Under the pieces are notes generated by a model. It was not told the origin of the DNA and ran no database searches. It saw only the letters and a program-made list of their open reading frames with translations. This document shows, in pieces, positions 1 through 37,277 of a stretch of DNA of 64,000 bases. The stretch comes from Erpobdella octoculata. Taxonomy: Eukaryota; Annelida; Clitellata; Hirudinida; Erpobdellidae. Numbering within the stretch: the stretch's first letter is position 1; the number at the start of each line of letters is the position of its first letter. The stretch is from assembly GCA_963978895.1 (NCBI GenBank), contig OZ022244.1:7195356-7259355 (forward strand), read 5' to 3'. The translations under genes and the position numbers were made by a program.

Positions 1-26631
<26,631 letters not shown>

Positions 26632-26730
26632 CTCGTAAAAGTTTCAAGTTATTTTTTTAAAGTATTTTGTTTACATTGAGCCTTCGAAATTCTGAATCCA
26701 AATTGATAACCGAAGCCACAACTTCATATG

Positions 26731-26744
26731 GCTGCTATAGCAAC
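26731..26744 (-). promoter_or_regulatory. X-box (RFX-binding) motif upstream of CFAP58
   Basis: The plus strand reads GCTGCTATAGCAAC, a perfect fit to the X-box consensus RYYRYY-N(1-3)-RRNRAC bound by RFX/DAF-19 factors, which drive ciliary genes in many animals. It lies about 100 bp upstream of the candidate CFAP58 start codon at 26631. The site is nearly palindromic, so orientation is uncertain. The motif match is seen directly; regulation of CFAP58 is inferred. Confidence 0.6.
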
Positions 26745-26964
26745 GAAAGACTTATCGCTAGTGTCATGGCGTCTCAACTACAACTTTAACAACGGTGAGA
26801 GGTCTCCTATTTTATTTCCATAGATATCTATGTTTATTTCGTTACAATAACTTTTCATAAAATTTTTAGATGTTGGTTAATTTTTTATATAACATTCTAG
26901 ACAATGTGTAGATGTTGCAAAGGAGGGAAACAGAATCTTGGTCATAATCCAAAGAACCATGGTC

Positions 26965-27080
26965 AGCAGGGCCCGTATTCATGACGCGCTCTTACGTTAC
27001 GCGCGACTAAAGCCCTACGCTCTTCCTTACTAGTTTCAGACTAGCAGCCTTACGAAAACGGTATTCATGACGGCAGCGTT
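26965..27080. repeat. Possible MITE with GTATTCATGACG repeats
   Basis: GGGCCCGTATTCATGACG at 26968 and CGGTATTCATGACG at 27059 resemble the related stretch at 15630-15745 (GGGACCGTATTCACC and GGTATTCATGAACC). They may be two members of one small element family; ends are not defined. Confidence 0.38.
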
Positions 27081-27186
27081 GGTTCTGGACGAGCTTTGCT
27101 GCTCGCCGATTTGTTTTCACTTTCTCCGGTCGGGTTTCCATTTTATTTTTCAACTTTTGCGCATGTATGTGAAACACTGATCTCTG

Positions 27187-27596
27187 TAATATAACTGGAT
27201 TGCGCTTAGCCCTGCCAGAGTGTCGCCGCTGGTCGCCATTTTGGAACTCGTAGGCTCCGCCTACCTACTTGATGCTATTTACGGAATGTTTTTAGAAGTT
27301 TAAAAATGCCGAATTGCGCTGCTTGTAATTGCTTTAATAAACAATATAAAGGAGCCAAACAGTCATTTCATTTGTAAGTAGTAAAAAATGTTAAAAATAC
27401 CGAATAACTAAATAAAAAATTTTATTTTCAAGTAAAATAGTTAAATTTAATTAAAACCCCCTAATTGTTCGTATATCATGCGACGATCGACGTAAACACG
27501 ACGGCTGCATTGGTAATTGAGAGTGGTAACATGACGGCAAACTGGCGACAACATTTCTATTGAAATAATGGGCTAAGCGCAATCCAGTTATATTAT
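27187..27596 (+). mobile_element. Small TIR element carrying a THAP-like exon
   Basis: Bases 27187-27212 and 27571-27596 are perfect 26-bp inverted repeats (starting TAATATAACTGGATTGCGCT). Inside, 27306-27373 reads ATG CCG AAT TGC..., translated MPNCAACNCFNKQYKGAKQS then FH, followed by donor GTAAGT. M-P-x-C-x4-C and the trailing S-F-H are features of the THAP zinc-finger N-terminus used by P-element and Kolobok transposases. Only this exon fits in the 410-bp element, so it looks like an internally deleted derivative. No clear target duplication was found. Confidence 0.6.
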
Positions 27597-27624
27597 TGAC
27601 GAAGGCTACTATATTATAGATTAA

Positions 27625-28215
27625 CTAGCAGGGCCCGTCGCGGCTTCGCTCGCTTGAAATTAGAAAATTTGAACAGTGTATCCATAGTAGAGTACTGCAC
27701 TGACCGAGTTTTTACGGCCCGGCCCGTCGACCATTTGGCCAGGCCTGTTTCATAAGCCAAAATTCCAGGCCTAACCCGGCCCGTCTAATCTGGGCCCGGC
27801 CCGTTTTTAGAGGCTCAAAATTTCTATACTTGGCAAAAAATCTCGGCTCTTCCCACGTTGACTTTAGGTTTGGCCCGTCTGAAGACCTCAATTGTGTAAA
27901 AGACTATAAACTATTATTAAAAAAAAATAAAGACCTCAAAATCACGGCCTACCCGACCCATGCTGTTTTTTAATCCATAGAGCCCTAAACGGATTTTTTA
28001 GACCCGGTCCGGCGTAATTTATAGGCAGAAAATTTCAGGCCTGGCTTGTTATTTAGGCCCGAACTGGCCTGACTCATAAGCACAACAATCAAAGCTTGGC
28101 CCGGCTGGTAATCATCTGGATTTAGCCAGTTTTAACAGGCACATAACCATAGATATATATAGATACGCCCTGCACACATTTTTTCATAGGCTGGCCGGGC
28201 TACCCCAGCATAGTA
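27625..28215 (-). mobile_element. Helitron family B, copy 1, truncated
   Basis: The minus-strand 3' end is present: GCGAAGCCGCGACGGGCCC then TGCTAG|T, with the AGCG..CGCT-type hairpin. The adjoining GC-rich region has repeated GGCCCGGCCCGT motifs. The satellite body and TCTATATATATA start are missing; the right limit is approximate. Confidence 0.65.
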
Positions 28216-28534
28216 TATAACAATTCCTAAATTTCGAAGTAGAAAATGTGTTTAAAAAATTTAAACTAATTAAAAAATATGAAACAAAATATAATTGTAA
28301 ATAAAAACAATTTTAAAACAATTTTTTTTAAAGTTTGCATAAAAAAAAAGATGTTTGCCGACTGAGCAAATGCTCAACCAATCGTGCGCCCTTTCACAGC
28401 TCGTTATGTTGCCGCTTAGTATAATTTTCGTAACCTCTTAAAGAGAATTCTCGTTATTTTTGATGTTGAATAAGCTATATAAAGAGTCAAACAAACAGAA
28501 GAAAAAAGTATGCCAGATAGTAGTAGGACTACCA

Positions 28535-28539
<5 letters not shown>

Positions 28540-28576
<37 letters not shown>

Positions 28577-28622
28577 ATTATAGTTGTTGTATATATATAT
28601 ATAGTTGTTGTTGTTGTTGTTG
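28540..28622. repeat. (TTA)n ... (TTG)n microsatellites
   Basis: About 33 bp of TTA, a TATATA spacer, then about 18 bp of TTG, immediately before the LINE 5' region. Confidence 0.9.
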
Positions 28623-28748
28623 GCAAGCGGCGTGCGGTCTCTCACATATTATCGCTCAGAGGTTTTCTATTCGGAAAGATAAGTCAATATACTTTTTCTT
28701 ATCTTATTTTGAGTAGTGGAAGTTTTATTTTGCATTTATCTTACAAAT

Positions 28749-29585
28749 ATGGTTCTCAAAAGCAAGGAAATGATTAAGTGCATTAACTGTAGTATGTATG
28801 GAAGCGGTGAAAACTTCATAGATTCCGTATGCAACAATTGTTTGAGAATTGACAAGTTGGAGAAAGAGGTCGAGAAATTGCTATTAAAGACATCTGCAGA
28901 AAAGGCAGAGGAAAGGAAAAAACTCGTTGAAAAACAGCTGGAGGTATGTGAAAAGAAAGCATATCAAAAGATTGAAGAAAAGTTTGCTGAGTTGCTTGTT
29001 TCCAAATCATCAGCAGCCAATAATAATGGGACCAGGGAAACCAACGTTTCAATCCAAGAAGAGGAATGGACCAAAAAAGAAATAAAGGCTATAAAAGAAA
29101 AAGTAAATAAAGTGGAAAATAAGATAAAAAATACAGACCAGCATGAACTTAGAAGGAACAACATTATAATTCATAGGATGGCAGAGAGTGCTGCAGATAA
29201 AGAAGATCAGAAAAGAACCGAAGATAGAAAATCTGTGTTGTCACTATTTAAAGTACTTGAAGTATCTTGTGAAAGTTTAGATATAAAAAAAGTGATCAGA
29301 CTTGGCAGGGAATCTGAAAAAGACAGACCTCTACTTGTTGAACTGAAGGAAGCAACAAAGAAAAATTTGATATTAGAGTCACTTTTTAAACTCAAGAATG
29401 CAGAGGAAAAGTTTAGAAGGGTCTCTGTGACCCACAATATGACTAGAATAGAGAGAGAACAATGCAAGAAACTTGTTATAGAAGCAAAAGAAAAACAGAA
29501 CAATGATCAGTCGGGGGAATGTATATACAAGGTGAAGGGTGTGCCAGGGAATATGAGAATAGTAAAGCTCAAGAAAGTGCAATAA
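28749..29585 (+). CDS. LINE ORF1 protein
   Basis: About 278 residues from MVLKSKEMIKC; an upstream in-frame Met at 28716 is possible. The N-terminus has two CxxC pairs (CINC near residue 9 and CNNC near 27), likely a small zinc-binding knuckle. A long Lys/Glu coiled coil follows (about 33-140), then a region with RRNNIIIHRMAES typical of the RRM-like core of LINE ORF1 proteins, and a basic C-terminal domain. ORF1 proteins of this type bind element RNA and chaperone it. It overlaps ORF2 by 67 bp. Confidence 0.8.
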   Translation: MVLKSKEMIKCINCSMYGSGENFIDSVCNNCLRIDKLEKEVEKLLLKTSAEKAEERKKLVEKQLEVCEKKAYQKIEEKFAELLVSKSSAANNNGTRETNVSIQEEEWTKKEIKAIKEKVNKVENKIKNTDQHELRRNNIIIHRMAESAADKEDQKRTEDRKSVLSLFKVLEVSCESLDIKKVIRLGRESEKDRPLLVELKEATKKNLILESLFKLKNAEEKFRRVSVTHNMTRIEREQCKKLVIEAKEKQNNDQSGECIYKVKGVPGNMRIVKLKKVQ

Positions 29586-32473
29586 TAAAAGCAATAAATA
29601 GGCAGAGTTTCAATAGTGTTACTAAACTAAAAAGAACAATATTGAAATGTTTCTATGCCAATGTAAGAAGTATAGTAAGCAAAGAAAAAAGATGTGCATT
29701 GGAAGTTTATGTGGAATTAGAAAAACCTGACATCATTGGTATAACAGAATCATGGGCAAAGGAAGATATATTAGATATTGAACTAGCAATTAATGGGTAC
29801 ACTATGTTTAGGAAAGACAGGCAAAATCAAAATAATAAGGGGCATGGTGCGGGTGGTATAATTTTATATGTTAAAAATGAAATAAAGGCAGTGGAAAGAA
29901 CAGATATATCAAGCGATAAGTTTAAAGAAAGTCTTTGGTGTGATATACAGCATGGAGCTAAAAACAGTTTACTAATAGGTGTTTGCTACAGACCCCCAAA
30001 TGTAGATGAAAGTGTGGATAATGGTTTGTGTGAATTATTGGGTAGGGTTAGCCAGGAATCTGTATTGATAATGGGAGATTTCAATTATCATATAAACTGG
30101 ATAAACATGGAAGGAGAAAGACATCAAGATAATAAATTCTTGGATTGTATTAATGGGGAATTTTTACATCAACATGTCATGAACCCAACAAGAAACAAAA
30201 ATATATTAGATTTGGTAATAACTTCTGATGAGAACATCATAGAGAACATCTCTGTAGGAGAGCCTTTTCATTCTAGTGACCACCAAATTGTAAGATTTGA
30301 AATAATACTGCAGGATTGTAACATGAAAATAAATTCTCATATTAGCTACAATTTTTTTAAAGCAAATTATAACAAAGTAAGAAGCAAAATAAGAGACATG
30401 AATATAATGAGAAAAATTGAATCGGTGGATGTAAATGACAGCTGGATGTTATTCAAAAAGAGCATGGAGGAGGTCATTCAAGAAATCATACCCATTAAGA
30501 AAAAATTTGTCAGGAAACAGCCATGGATAACAAAGGAAGTCTTAAAAATAAGAAGAGCAAAAATCAAAGCATGGAAAAGGTTCCAAACACTTCGAAATGG
30601 AAATGAAATTGCAGCTGCAAGTAATAATGAGACAGGCAAAGAAATAATACTGCAACAATTGCGCGACAAATATGTCAAGAAAAGAAATGAGACAAAAAAA
30701 AGCATTAAAAGAGCCATAATTGATTATGAGAAAAAGCTGACGGATAATATAAAAAATGACAGCAAAAGTTTCTATGCGTATGTCCGAAGTAAGCAAAAAC
30801 GAAAAGACCTAGTGGGGCCGTTAAAAAATGAGTTAGGCGAAGTGGTTGAAAACGATGAAGAGGTAGCTGAAATGTTAAATAATTATTTTTGTACGGTTTT
30901 TACTGAAGAAGACATTGAAAACATACCGGAACCTGTGAACATGTTTAAGGGAAAAATAGACGAGAAAATGACTGATGTGGTTATCACAAAAGAGAACGTT
31001 GAAAGACACTTGAAGGACCTAAAAACAGATAAAAGTCCGGGTATCGATGCATTACATCCCATGTTTTTAAGAGAAGTAAGACACGAAATAAGCGATGTGT
31101 TAGCAGAAATAATGAACAGGTCCTTGAAAACTGGAGAAATTCCTCGTGATTGGAAAGATGCAATCATTGTACCACTCTTTAAAAAAGGTAGCAGATCTGA
31201 GGCAAGTAACTATCGTCCAGTAAGTCTCACGTGTATTATTTGCAAAGTCAGGAAAAAAATCATTCAGCTCGAATTAATGAATCACATTAGACACCACAAC
31301 ATTTTGATAAACAGCCAACATGGATTCGTACAAAGGCGATCATGTCTAACAAATTTGCTAGATTGTTTTGAAAATGTTTATACCCACTTAGATAAAGGAT
31401 CCCCTGTAGACATAGTCTATCTGGATTTTGCCAAAGCCTTCGACAAAGTACCACATACACGGTTGATGAGAAAAATAGAAGCGGCTGGAATAGGAGGTAA
31501 TATTCGAGGATGGATCAAAGAATGGCTAGCTGACAGAAGACAAAAAGTGGGAATTAAAGGGAAATACTCGGAGTGGAAAAGCATAAAAAGTGGTGTACCG
31601 CAAGGATCCGTTTTGGGACCATTACTATTTGTTCTGTTCATTAACGACCTTGATTTAGCGACTTGTTCAAAGGTCTCGAAATTTGCTGATGACACAAAGT
31701 TATCCATGAAAGTAGAGTGTGAGCTGGATGCCGACATTTTAAGAAAAGATCTTGCAAAAATATACCAATGGTCCCTAGACTGGCAAATGATGTTCAACGT
31801 AGATAAATGCTCAGTGATGCACATGGGTAAGAGAAATCAAGAGTTTCAGTATGAGATGGGAGGAATATTGTTGAAGACATCTGAAGAGGAAAGAGTTCTG
31901 GGAGTTGTAGTACACAATAGCGGCAAACCATCAAGACAGTGTGCGGAAGCAGCAAAGCGAGCCAATAAGATTTTAGGATTGGTCAAGAGAACAATAATAA
32001 GTCGAAACCAGGAAATAATTATCAGACTATACAAATGTTTGGTAAGACCACATCTAGAATATTGTGTACAAGCTTGGAGCCCTGTTTTAAAAAAGGACAT
32101 CGTAGTGTTGGAGAAGGTACAAAGGAGGGCTACAAAGTTGATTAAGCATTTAAGCCAGTTACCTTACGAAGAAAGATTAAAAAAATGCGGCTTAACAACT
32201 CTAGAGAAAAGGAGAAGTAGGGGTGACTTGATCGAAGCCTACAAGATAATAACAGGAAAAGAGGATTTAACACCAGCAATGTTTTTCGAACAACCACCGA
32301 TTCAAAGCACTAGGGGACATAGATTCAAGCTTTTTAAAAAACAAGAAAAGACTTTAAAAAAGGCTTTTTTTAGTTCTAGAGTAGTAAACATATGGAATGA
32401 CTTGGACGATGACACTGTAGCATCTGAGACTACCACATCTTTTAAAGTAGCGCTATCCAGGCATGGATACTGA
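29519..32473 (+). CDS. LINE ORF2: endonuclease and reverse transcriptase
   Basis: 984 residues from the first in-frame Met; the true start may differ because it lies inside ORF1. An EEP endonuclease comes first with ITESWAKED (catalytic Glu), GDFNYHINW and SSDHQIVRF (SDH). The RT follows with YLDFAKAFDKVPH, SGVPQGSVLGPLLF and FADDTKL (catalytic FADD), then a C-terminal region CLVRPHLEYCVQAWSPVLKK. All key residues are present. It nicks target DNA and copies the element RNA by target-primed reverse transcription. The F-x-K-F-A-D-D-T style places it near CR1. Confidence 0.9.
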   Translation: MYIQGEGCAREYENSKAQESAIIKAINRQSFNSVTKLKRTILKCFYANVRSIVSKEKRCALEVYVELEKPDIIGITESWAKEDILDIELAINGYTMFRKDRQNQNNKGHGAGGIILYVKNEIKAVERTDISSDKFKESLWCDIQHGAKNSLLIGVCYRPPNVDESVDNGLCELLGRVSQESVLIMGDFNYHINWINMEGERHQDNKFLDCINGEFLHQHVMNPTRNKNILDLVITSDENIIENISVGEPFHSSDHQIVRFEIILQDCNMKINSHISYNFFKANYNKVRSKIRDMNIMRKIESVDVNDSWMLFKKSMEEVIQEIIPIKKKFVRKQPWITKEVLKIRRAKIKAWKRFQTLRNGNEIAAASNNETGKEIILQQLRDKYVKKRNETKKSIKRAIIDYEKKLTDNIKNDSKSFYAYVRSKQKRKDLVGPLKNELGEVVENDEEVAEMLNNYFCTVFTEEDIENIPEPVNMFKGKIDEKMTDVVITKENVERHLKDLKTDKSPGIDALHPMFLREVRHEISDVLAEIMNRSLKTGEIPRDWKDAIIVPLFKKGSRSEASNYRPVSLTCIICKVRKKIIQLELMNHIRHHNILINSQHGFVQRRSCLTNLLDCFENVYTHLDKGSPVDIVYLDFAKAFDKVPHTRLMRKIEAAGIGGNIRGWIKEWLADRRQKVGIKGKYSEWKSIKSGVPQGSVLGPLLFVLFINDLDLATCSKVSKFADDTKLSMKVECELDADILRKDLAKIYQWSLDWQMMFNVDKCSVMHMGKRNQEFQYEMGGILLKTSEEERVLGVVVHNSGKPSRQCAEAAKRANKILGLVKRTIISRNQEIIIRLYKCLVRPHLEYCVQAWSPVLKKDIVVLEKVQRRATKLIKHLSQLPYEERLKKCGLTTLEKRRSRGDLIEAYKIITGKEDLTPAMFFEQPPIQSTRGHRFKLFKKQEKTLKKAFFSSRVVNIWNDLDDDTVASETTTSFKVALSRHGY

Positions 32474-32637
32474 TTTTTTATGCAATTATTTATTTTTTAT
32501 TAGTTTATTTATCTATTATTATCATTTATTTTATTTTATTCTATTTATTATTATTTTTAATTCGAAGTGGTTGTCTATAGGCGTAAAGTCTTCTAAACCA
32601 CTATAATAAACGTTATCTTATCTTATCTTATCTTATT

Positions 32638-34282
32638 AGTAGTAGTACATCTGCCCAGCCAACAACAGACTAGTAGTGAATTTAATTTACAAGGTAAGCT
32701 TTTAGATTCTAAATATTACATAAAGATGATAAGAGTAGAAAAGTTTATTATGTTAATTAAAATTTAATTTCATGCATGAGTTATATGAATACATTTTTTA
32801 TGTGTTCACTTGACTTATTTATACCAACATTATCCATTATTATCCATACAATAAATAACTCCTGACATAAGTTTCACAGTCAGTTATAGTAGAAGTTTTC
32901 TACTGAGTTTTAGTCACTATAACGGAATGTTTCATCATTGCATCAAACAGCTGCAAGTTCAGCACCAGTAAAAGTAATAAATTTGTACTATTTTATATAT
33001 TGATATAAATTATTATAAATTAATCTCACTATCAATTTGTGAATTGATTCACTTCTATAGATATAATATCTGTGACAATATATATTATCTTTCAGATATG
33101 ATGTTACAGTGTTCCATTGTCTAGAAATATGTCAGCTCAGCAATTATCAGGAAAAGGGAACTATAGTAAAATAAAAGTCAATGTTATGAGTTGTTTCAGT
33201 AATAAGTGAATTTTTTCCAGAGACAAATTCAAGTCACTAACCATAGATGACTTCTAAAAATGAAATCTTTATTTTTCATTTAATTTTGTTTTTGTCATTA
33301 GTTTGGCTTTGAAATGTTTAATAAATATCTACAACATTGTGCTTTTGACTCAGAATCTGAGAATCTAGAGCTGTTTGCAGAAAGGCCCATATTTCTCAAG
33401 AATGATTATGAATAAATATGATGATCTAAATTAACAACACACTGTACCCAAACCTAAATACTTTATTCTATTTCATGAAATACCACTAAAACCTCTTCTG
33501 TTTTTTTTCACTATTATTAACATTTAGTAACCAACAAATAATTTTACATGTCTACTCGATTTTAATCTACAATTGTTTAATCCTAATTTTGATATTATTA
33601 ATGCTGCTCTACATTTTCAGAAATTACATTTAAAATTTTGTGGGTGGAGCTAAAGGGCTAGTGGATGAAGCTTGCATATTTGGTTTGTCAATGAGCCCCT
33701 AAAACGGGATTACCCATTCCAACTATAACAATGTTGCAACTGTATCATACCAGTAGGAAGAAAATGTTGAAGAGAGCATGTGTAAAAAAATTTAAAGCCA
33801 TGAACCGACTAATCATCAAAAATTCCAAGATGCAGTTTTTCTAATCATGTTACTTCTCATATTAATCCTGAATTTGCTCCAGAAAAAGACAAACTTTAAA
33901 GTTCTACTTTCAAACTAAAAGTTCTACTTCTAAATAATGTTTTTCATAGTATGAGAATGTCAATTTTCACTATAAAAATGACTTTTAAAAGTAGCTGCTA
34001 TTATATGTAAAAATATTGTCAGGAATAATATTTTTTGAGCAGTGAAATTGGTAAGGGTAAGTTAGCTAAATTAAATTTAACTAGACTAAACCACACATAA
34101 AACTCATTTTATACGAAATAAAAATAAAATTCCTTATTTGTGTGTTTAAATAAGAAAAATCATTCATAAATACAGACTAATGCAATAAAACGAAATTAGG
34201 GAGAAAACTATCGTAAGTCGTATACATATTATCGTCATCCATGTTTATTTATTGTGCAGTTTTAGGTCTCGGCTGGGGTAGG
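32638..34282. other. Unassigned AT-rich sequence
   Basis: No open frame or transposon end found. Its last 20 bases (TTTAGGTCTCGGCTGGGGTA) resemble the Helitron family B stretch TTTTAGGTCTCGGCTCGGCC. Confidence 0.4.
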
Positions 34283-35275
34283 CTCGGCGGCCGGCGAATA
34301 TACAAACAGCCTCGGAAACTTCCACTTGCATATTAATTAGTGTGCTATATATAGAACAGCACTGGCTATGTTAATTCTGCACTAGTCGTCAATGGAAATA
34401 CCAATCACGTGCTTAGTGTATTTTTGAAATGTTTACACTGCGCTCAACTGCTCTGCACTAAATTTTTTCTCCGAAACACTTGTCATTAAAGTTAAATTTC
34501 ACTAAAACTTGGGTTTTTAAATTTTGCAGACGACTCAAAACTATATTCGAGGGTCCCCAACAAAGAAGCCAAAGTATGGCTAAGAAATGAGTTATCTTGA
34601 ACTTCTACTCATCTACTCTACTCTCTACTCTAATGGTTTACTGTTACTGTTTAAGCCACTAAGCTGACAGCCAAGCTACTGAAAAATCTCTGCTTAAGGG
34701 TCACTTTCAACTTTTGAAGATAATTATATCCATAAACTTTTTCTTAAAATTATTTTTTTAGGTATGGACTCTAGTCTATATACACCATTGATATATACTA
34801 TCAATGATATACACAGTATTCTAGATGAGGTTTGACCATAATCAATCCAGTACCACTAGTAAACGCTTGAACCTTGCTTAGTTAAGTAGTTTTTTTAAAT
34901 CCATCAACAGCTTCAAAATAATGCTTTGAAAGACTGGATTTCAACTTTATTTTGTAGTGGTTGTCACACTGAACCACTTTAAACCATGTTATGTTAAATT
35001 TCATTCTGTAGCTATTCTATCTAAACCACTTGAAATCTTGTTATGCTATATTCTTGTTTTAAGCTAAACACATCTATAACCTGTTTAACACAGTAATAGT
35101 TATTTAAAGTTTTACTTTGAAATGAATCGATTTATAAATGTTCCTAATTTCAAAGAAATTCTGAAGACATAGACAATGAAGCACTGCTTTATATTTCCTT
35201 GTCATAATTTTCAAAATGAAGATAGAAACAATATAACATTTATAAAACATTTAAAACAACTTATACCACTCTCCT

Positions 35276-35580
35276 AAATACTTGATATGTAACCATGACA
35301 AATATGAGAAACTTTTAAATGACTATAAAAATGAGAACCCAATAAAAAACATTGCACAAAAAACAGTAAAGATTCAAAACAAAGTTATTACACTAATAGA
35401 ACTTATGCAATACTTGATATATATATATACACCACTCTCCTAAATACTTGATATGTAAGCATGACAAATATGACAAACTTTTAAATGACTATAAAAATGA
35501 GAACCCAATAAAAAAATTGCACAAAAAACAGTAAAGAACCAAAGAAAGTTATTACACTAATAGAACAACTTATGCAATAT
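35276..35580. repeat. Tandem duplication, period about 156 bp
   Basis: Units at about 35270-35425 and 35426-35580 share CACTCTCCTAAATACTTGAT and ACTATAAAAATGAGAACCCA. A third diverged copy lies at 37108-37260, on the other side of the Helitron, so the Helitron landed in or beside this array. Confidence 0.7.
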
Positions 35581-35610
35581 TGGATATATATATATACATA
35601 TATATATATA

Positions 35611-37062
35611 CTAGCAGTGCCCGTAGCGGCTTCGCTCGCATGAAATTAGAGAGTTTGAACCGTGCATCCATAGTAGAGATCAATTTTTTAGGTCTCGGCT
35701 CGGCCCGTCGACAACTTAGCCCAGCCCGTTTTAAAAACCCAAACTCCTGGCCCGGCACAGCCCGTCTGAATTAGGCCCGGCCCATTCTTACAGGCTTAGA
35801 AGTTCTATATACTTGATGAAAAACTTCGGCCCGTCCCACCTTGACTTAAGGTTTGGCCCGGCCCAACTGAAGACCCTAAAATCACTAAAATATCTATATA
35901 CTTGGTGAAAAACCTCGGCCCGTTCCACTTTGATTTAAGGTTTGGCCTGGCCCGTGTGAAGACTCTAAAATAACGGCTTGGCCCGGCCGGTGATAAACTG
36001 AACTTAGCTACTTTTAACCGGCACAAAACTTCAAAATACTAATTTTTACATTTGTAGCACATACAGTTTTTGAGTAGCAGTTATTTTAAAATCAAATAAC
36101 CCTTTTTTCCACTCCACATTTGATGTCCTGGAAACCAAATTTTTAAAAAAACGTTGAAACACTTATATCATAATTTTTTGAGTAAATACTAAATACTAAT
36201 TTTGACATCTGTAGCATTCACAGTTTTTGAGTAGCAGTTACTTTAAAAACCAAAGAAACCTTTTTTCCACGCCACATTTGAGGTCCTGAAAACCAAAATT
36301 TCAAAAAATGGTAAAACACATATATCCTTATTTTTAGAGTAGAAACTCAATACTAATTTTTACTTTTGTAGCATTAACAGTTTTTGAGTAGAAGCTACTT
36401 TAAAAACCAAATAACCCAATTTTCCAACCCACATTTGAGGTCCGGGAAACCAAATTTGTAAAAAATGGTGAAACACGTATATCTTTATTTTTAGAAAAGA
36501 AACTAAATAATAATTTTTACATCTGTGGTATTTAATGTTTTTGAGTAGCAGTTACTATAAAAGACAATTAGCCCTATTTTCCACCCCACATTTGAAGTCC
36601 TGGAAACCAAATTTTCAAAAAATGCTAAAACACGTATTTCATTATTTTTGGAGTAGAAACTAAATACTAATTTTTACTCCTGTAGCATTAACAGTTTTTG
36701 AGTAGAAGCTACTTTAAAAACCAAATAACCCAATTTTCCAACTCACATTTGAGATCCGGGAAACCGAATTTTCAAAAAATGGTGAAACACGTATCTTTTT
36801 ATTTTTCAAAAAGAATCTATATACCAAATTTCAAAATCTCCTCATTTTTGGTTTTCGAGATATACATTGTTTTAGAAAAAAGTTTGTTTTCCAGTTTTTT
36901 CCCCTCAGGAGCAAAATTTTCAAAAATCCTTTCTTAGCGGATGTTTACGCTATAAAAGTAATATAAGTTCCAAATTTCACGTTCCTAGGATGAGGCGTTT
37001 GAGCTCGGCGTTGTTTATCAGTCAGTCAGTCAGTCAGTCAGGACATGTTCTTTTATATATAT

Positions 37063-37065
<3 letters not shown>
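35611..37065 (-). mobile_element. Helitron family B, copy 2, complete
   Basis: Minus strand: A|TCTATATATATAAAAGAAC start, a (GACT)n run, about five 157-bp satellite units (36035-36820), a GC-rich GGCCCGGCCCGTC region, the GCGAAGCCGCTACGGGCAC end and CTAG|T. Non-autonomous, with no ORF. It is nested in the MULE 3' region. Confidence 0.78.

Positions 37066-37107
<42 letters not shown>
37066..37107. repeat. (TA)n microsatellite
   Basis: TA tract directly at the Helitron 5' terminus. Confidence 0.9.
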
Positions 37108-37111
<4 letters not shown>

Positions 37112-37277
37112 CATGAAAAACATACGTAACTTTCAAATGACTATGGAATTTAGAATTTTTTTTGAAACCAGTAAAGAACAAACACGCAAATAAAACCAAT
37201 AATAGAACACTAATAGAACAATATTTTGTTTGCACAAAAAACAATAAAGAACACTAAAAGAAAAACAAAATGCTGCA

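Larger units (their letters stand above)
28623..32637 (+). mobile_element. Apparently intact CR1-like LINE
   Basis: A two-ORF non-LTR retrotransposon. A GC-richer 5' UTR (28623-28748) is followed by ORF1 (28749-29585), an overlapping ORF2 (to 32473), and a short 3' UTR ending in (TTATC)n at about 32612-32637, the kind of short tandem tail seen in CR1-group elements. No stop or frameshift is visible in either ORF. Insertion limits and target duplication could not be fixed because microsatellite lies on the left. Confidence 0.85.

Noticed and set aside
26725..26790. Plus-strand first coding exon beginning ATGGCTGCTATAGCAACG with donor GGTGAGAG
   Set aside because: It overlaps the X-box and lacks any homology or downstream exon; kept only as a remote possibility of a divergent promoter.
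27520..27620. Target-site duplication for the THAP-bearing element
   Set aside because: TAATATAA on the left and TTATATTA on the right are part of the inverted repeat, not a direct repeat.
36698..36937. Similar ORFs at 36698, 42208 and 55216
   Set aside because: They are the same Helitron satellite segment translated in three copies, not a conserved gene.
37020..37045. CRISPR-like array from GTCA repeats
   Set aside because: Simple 4-bp tandem repeat without spacers, and always near the Helitron 5' end.
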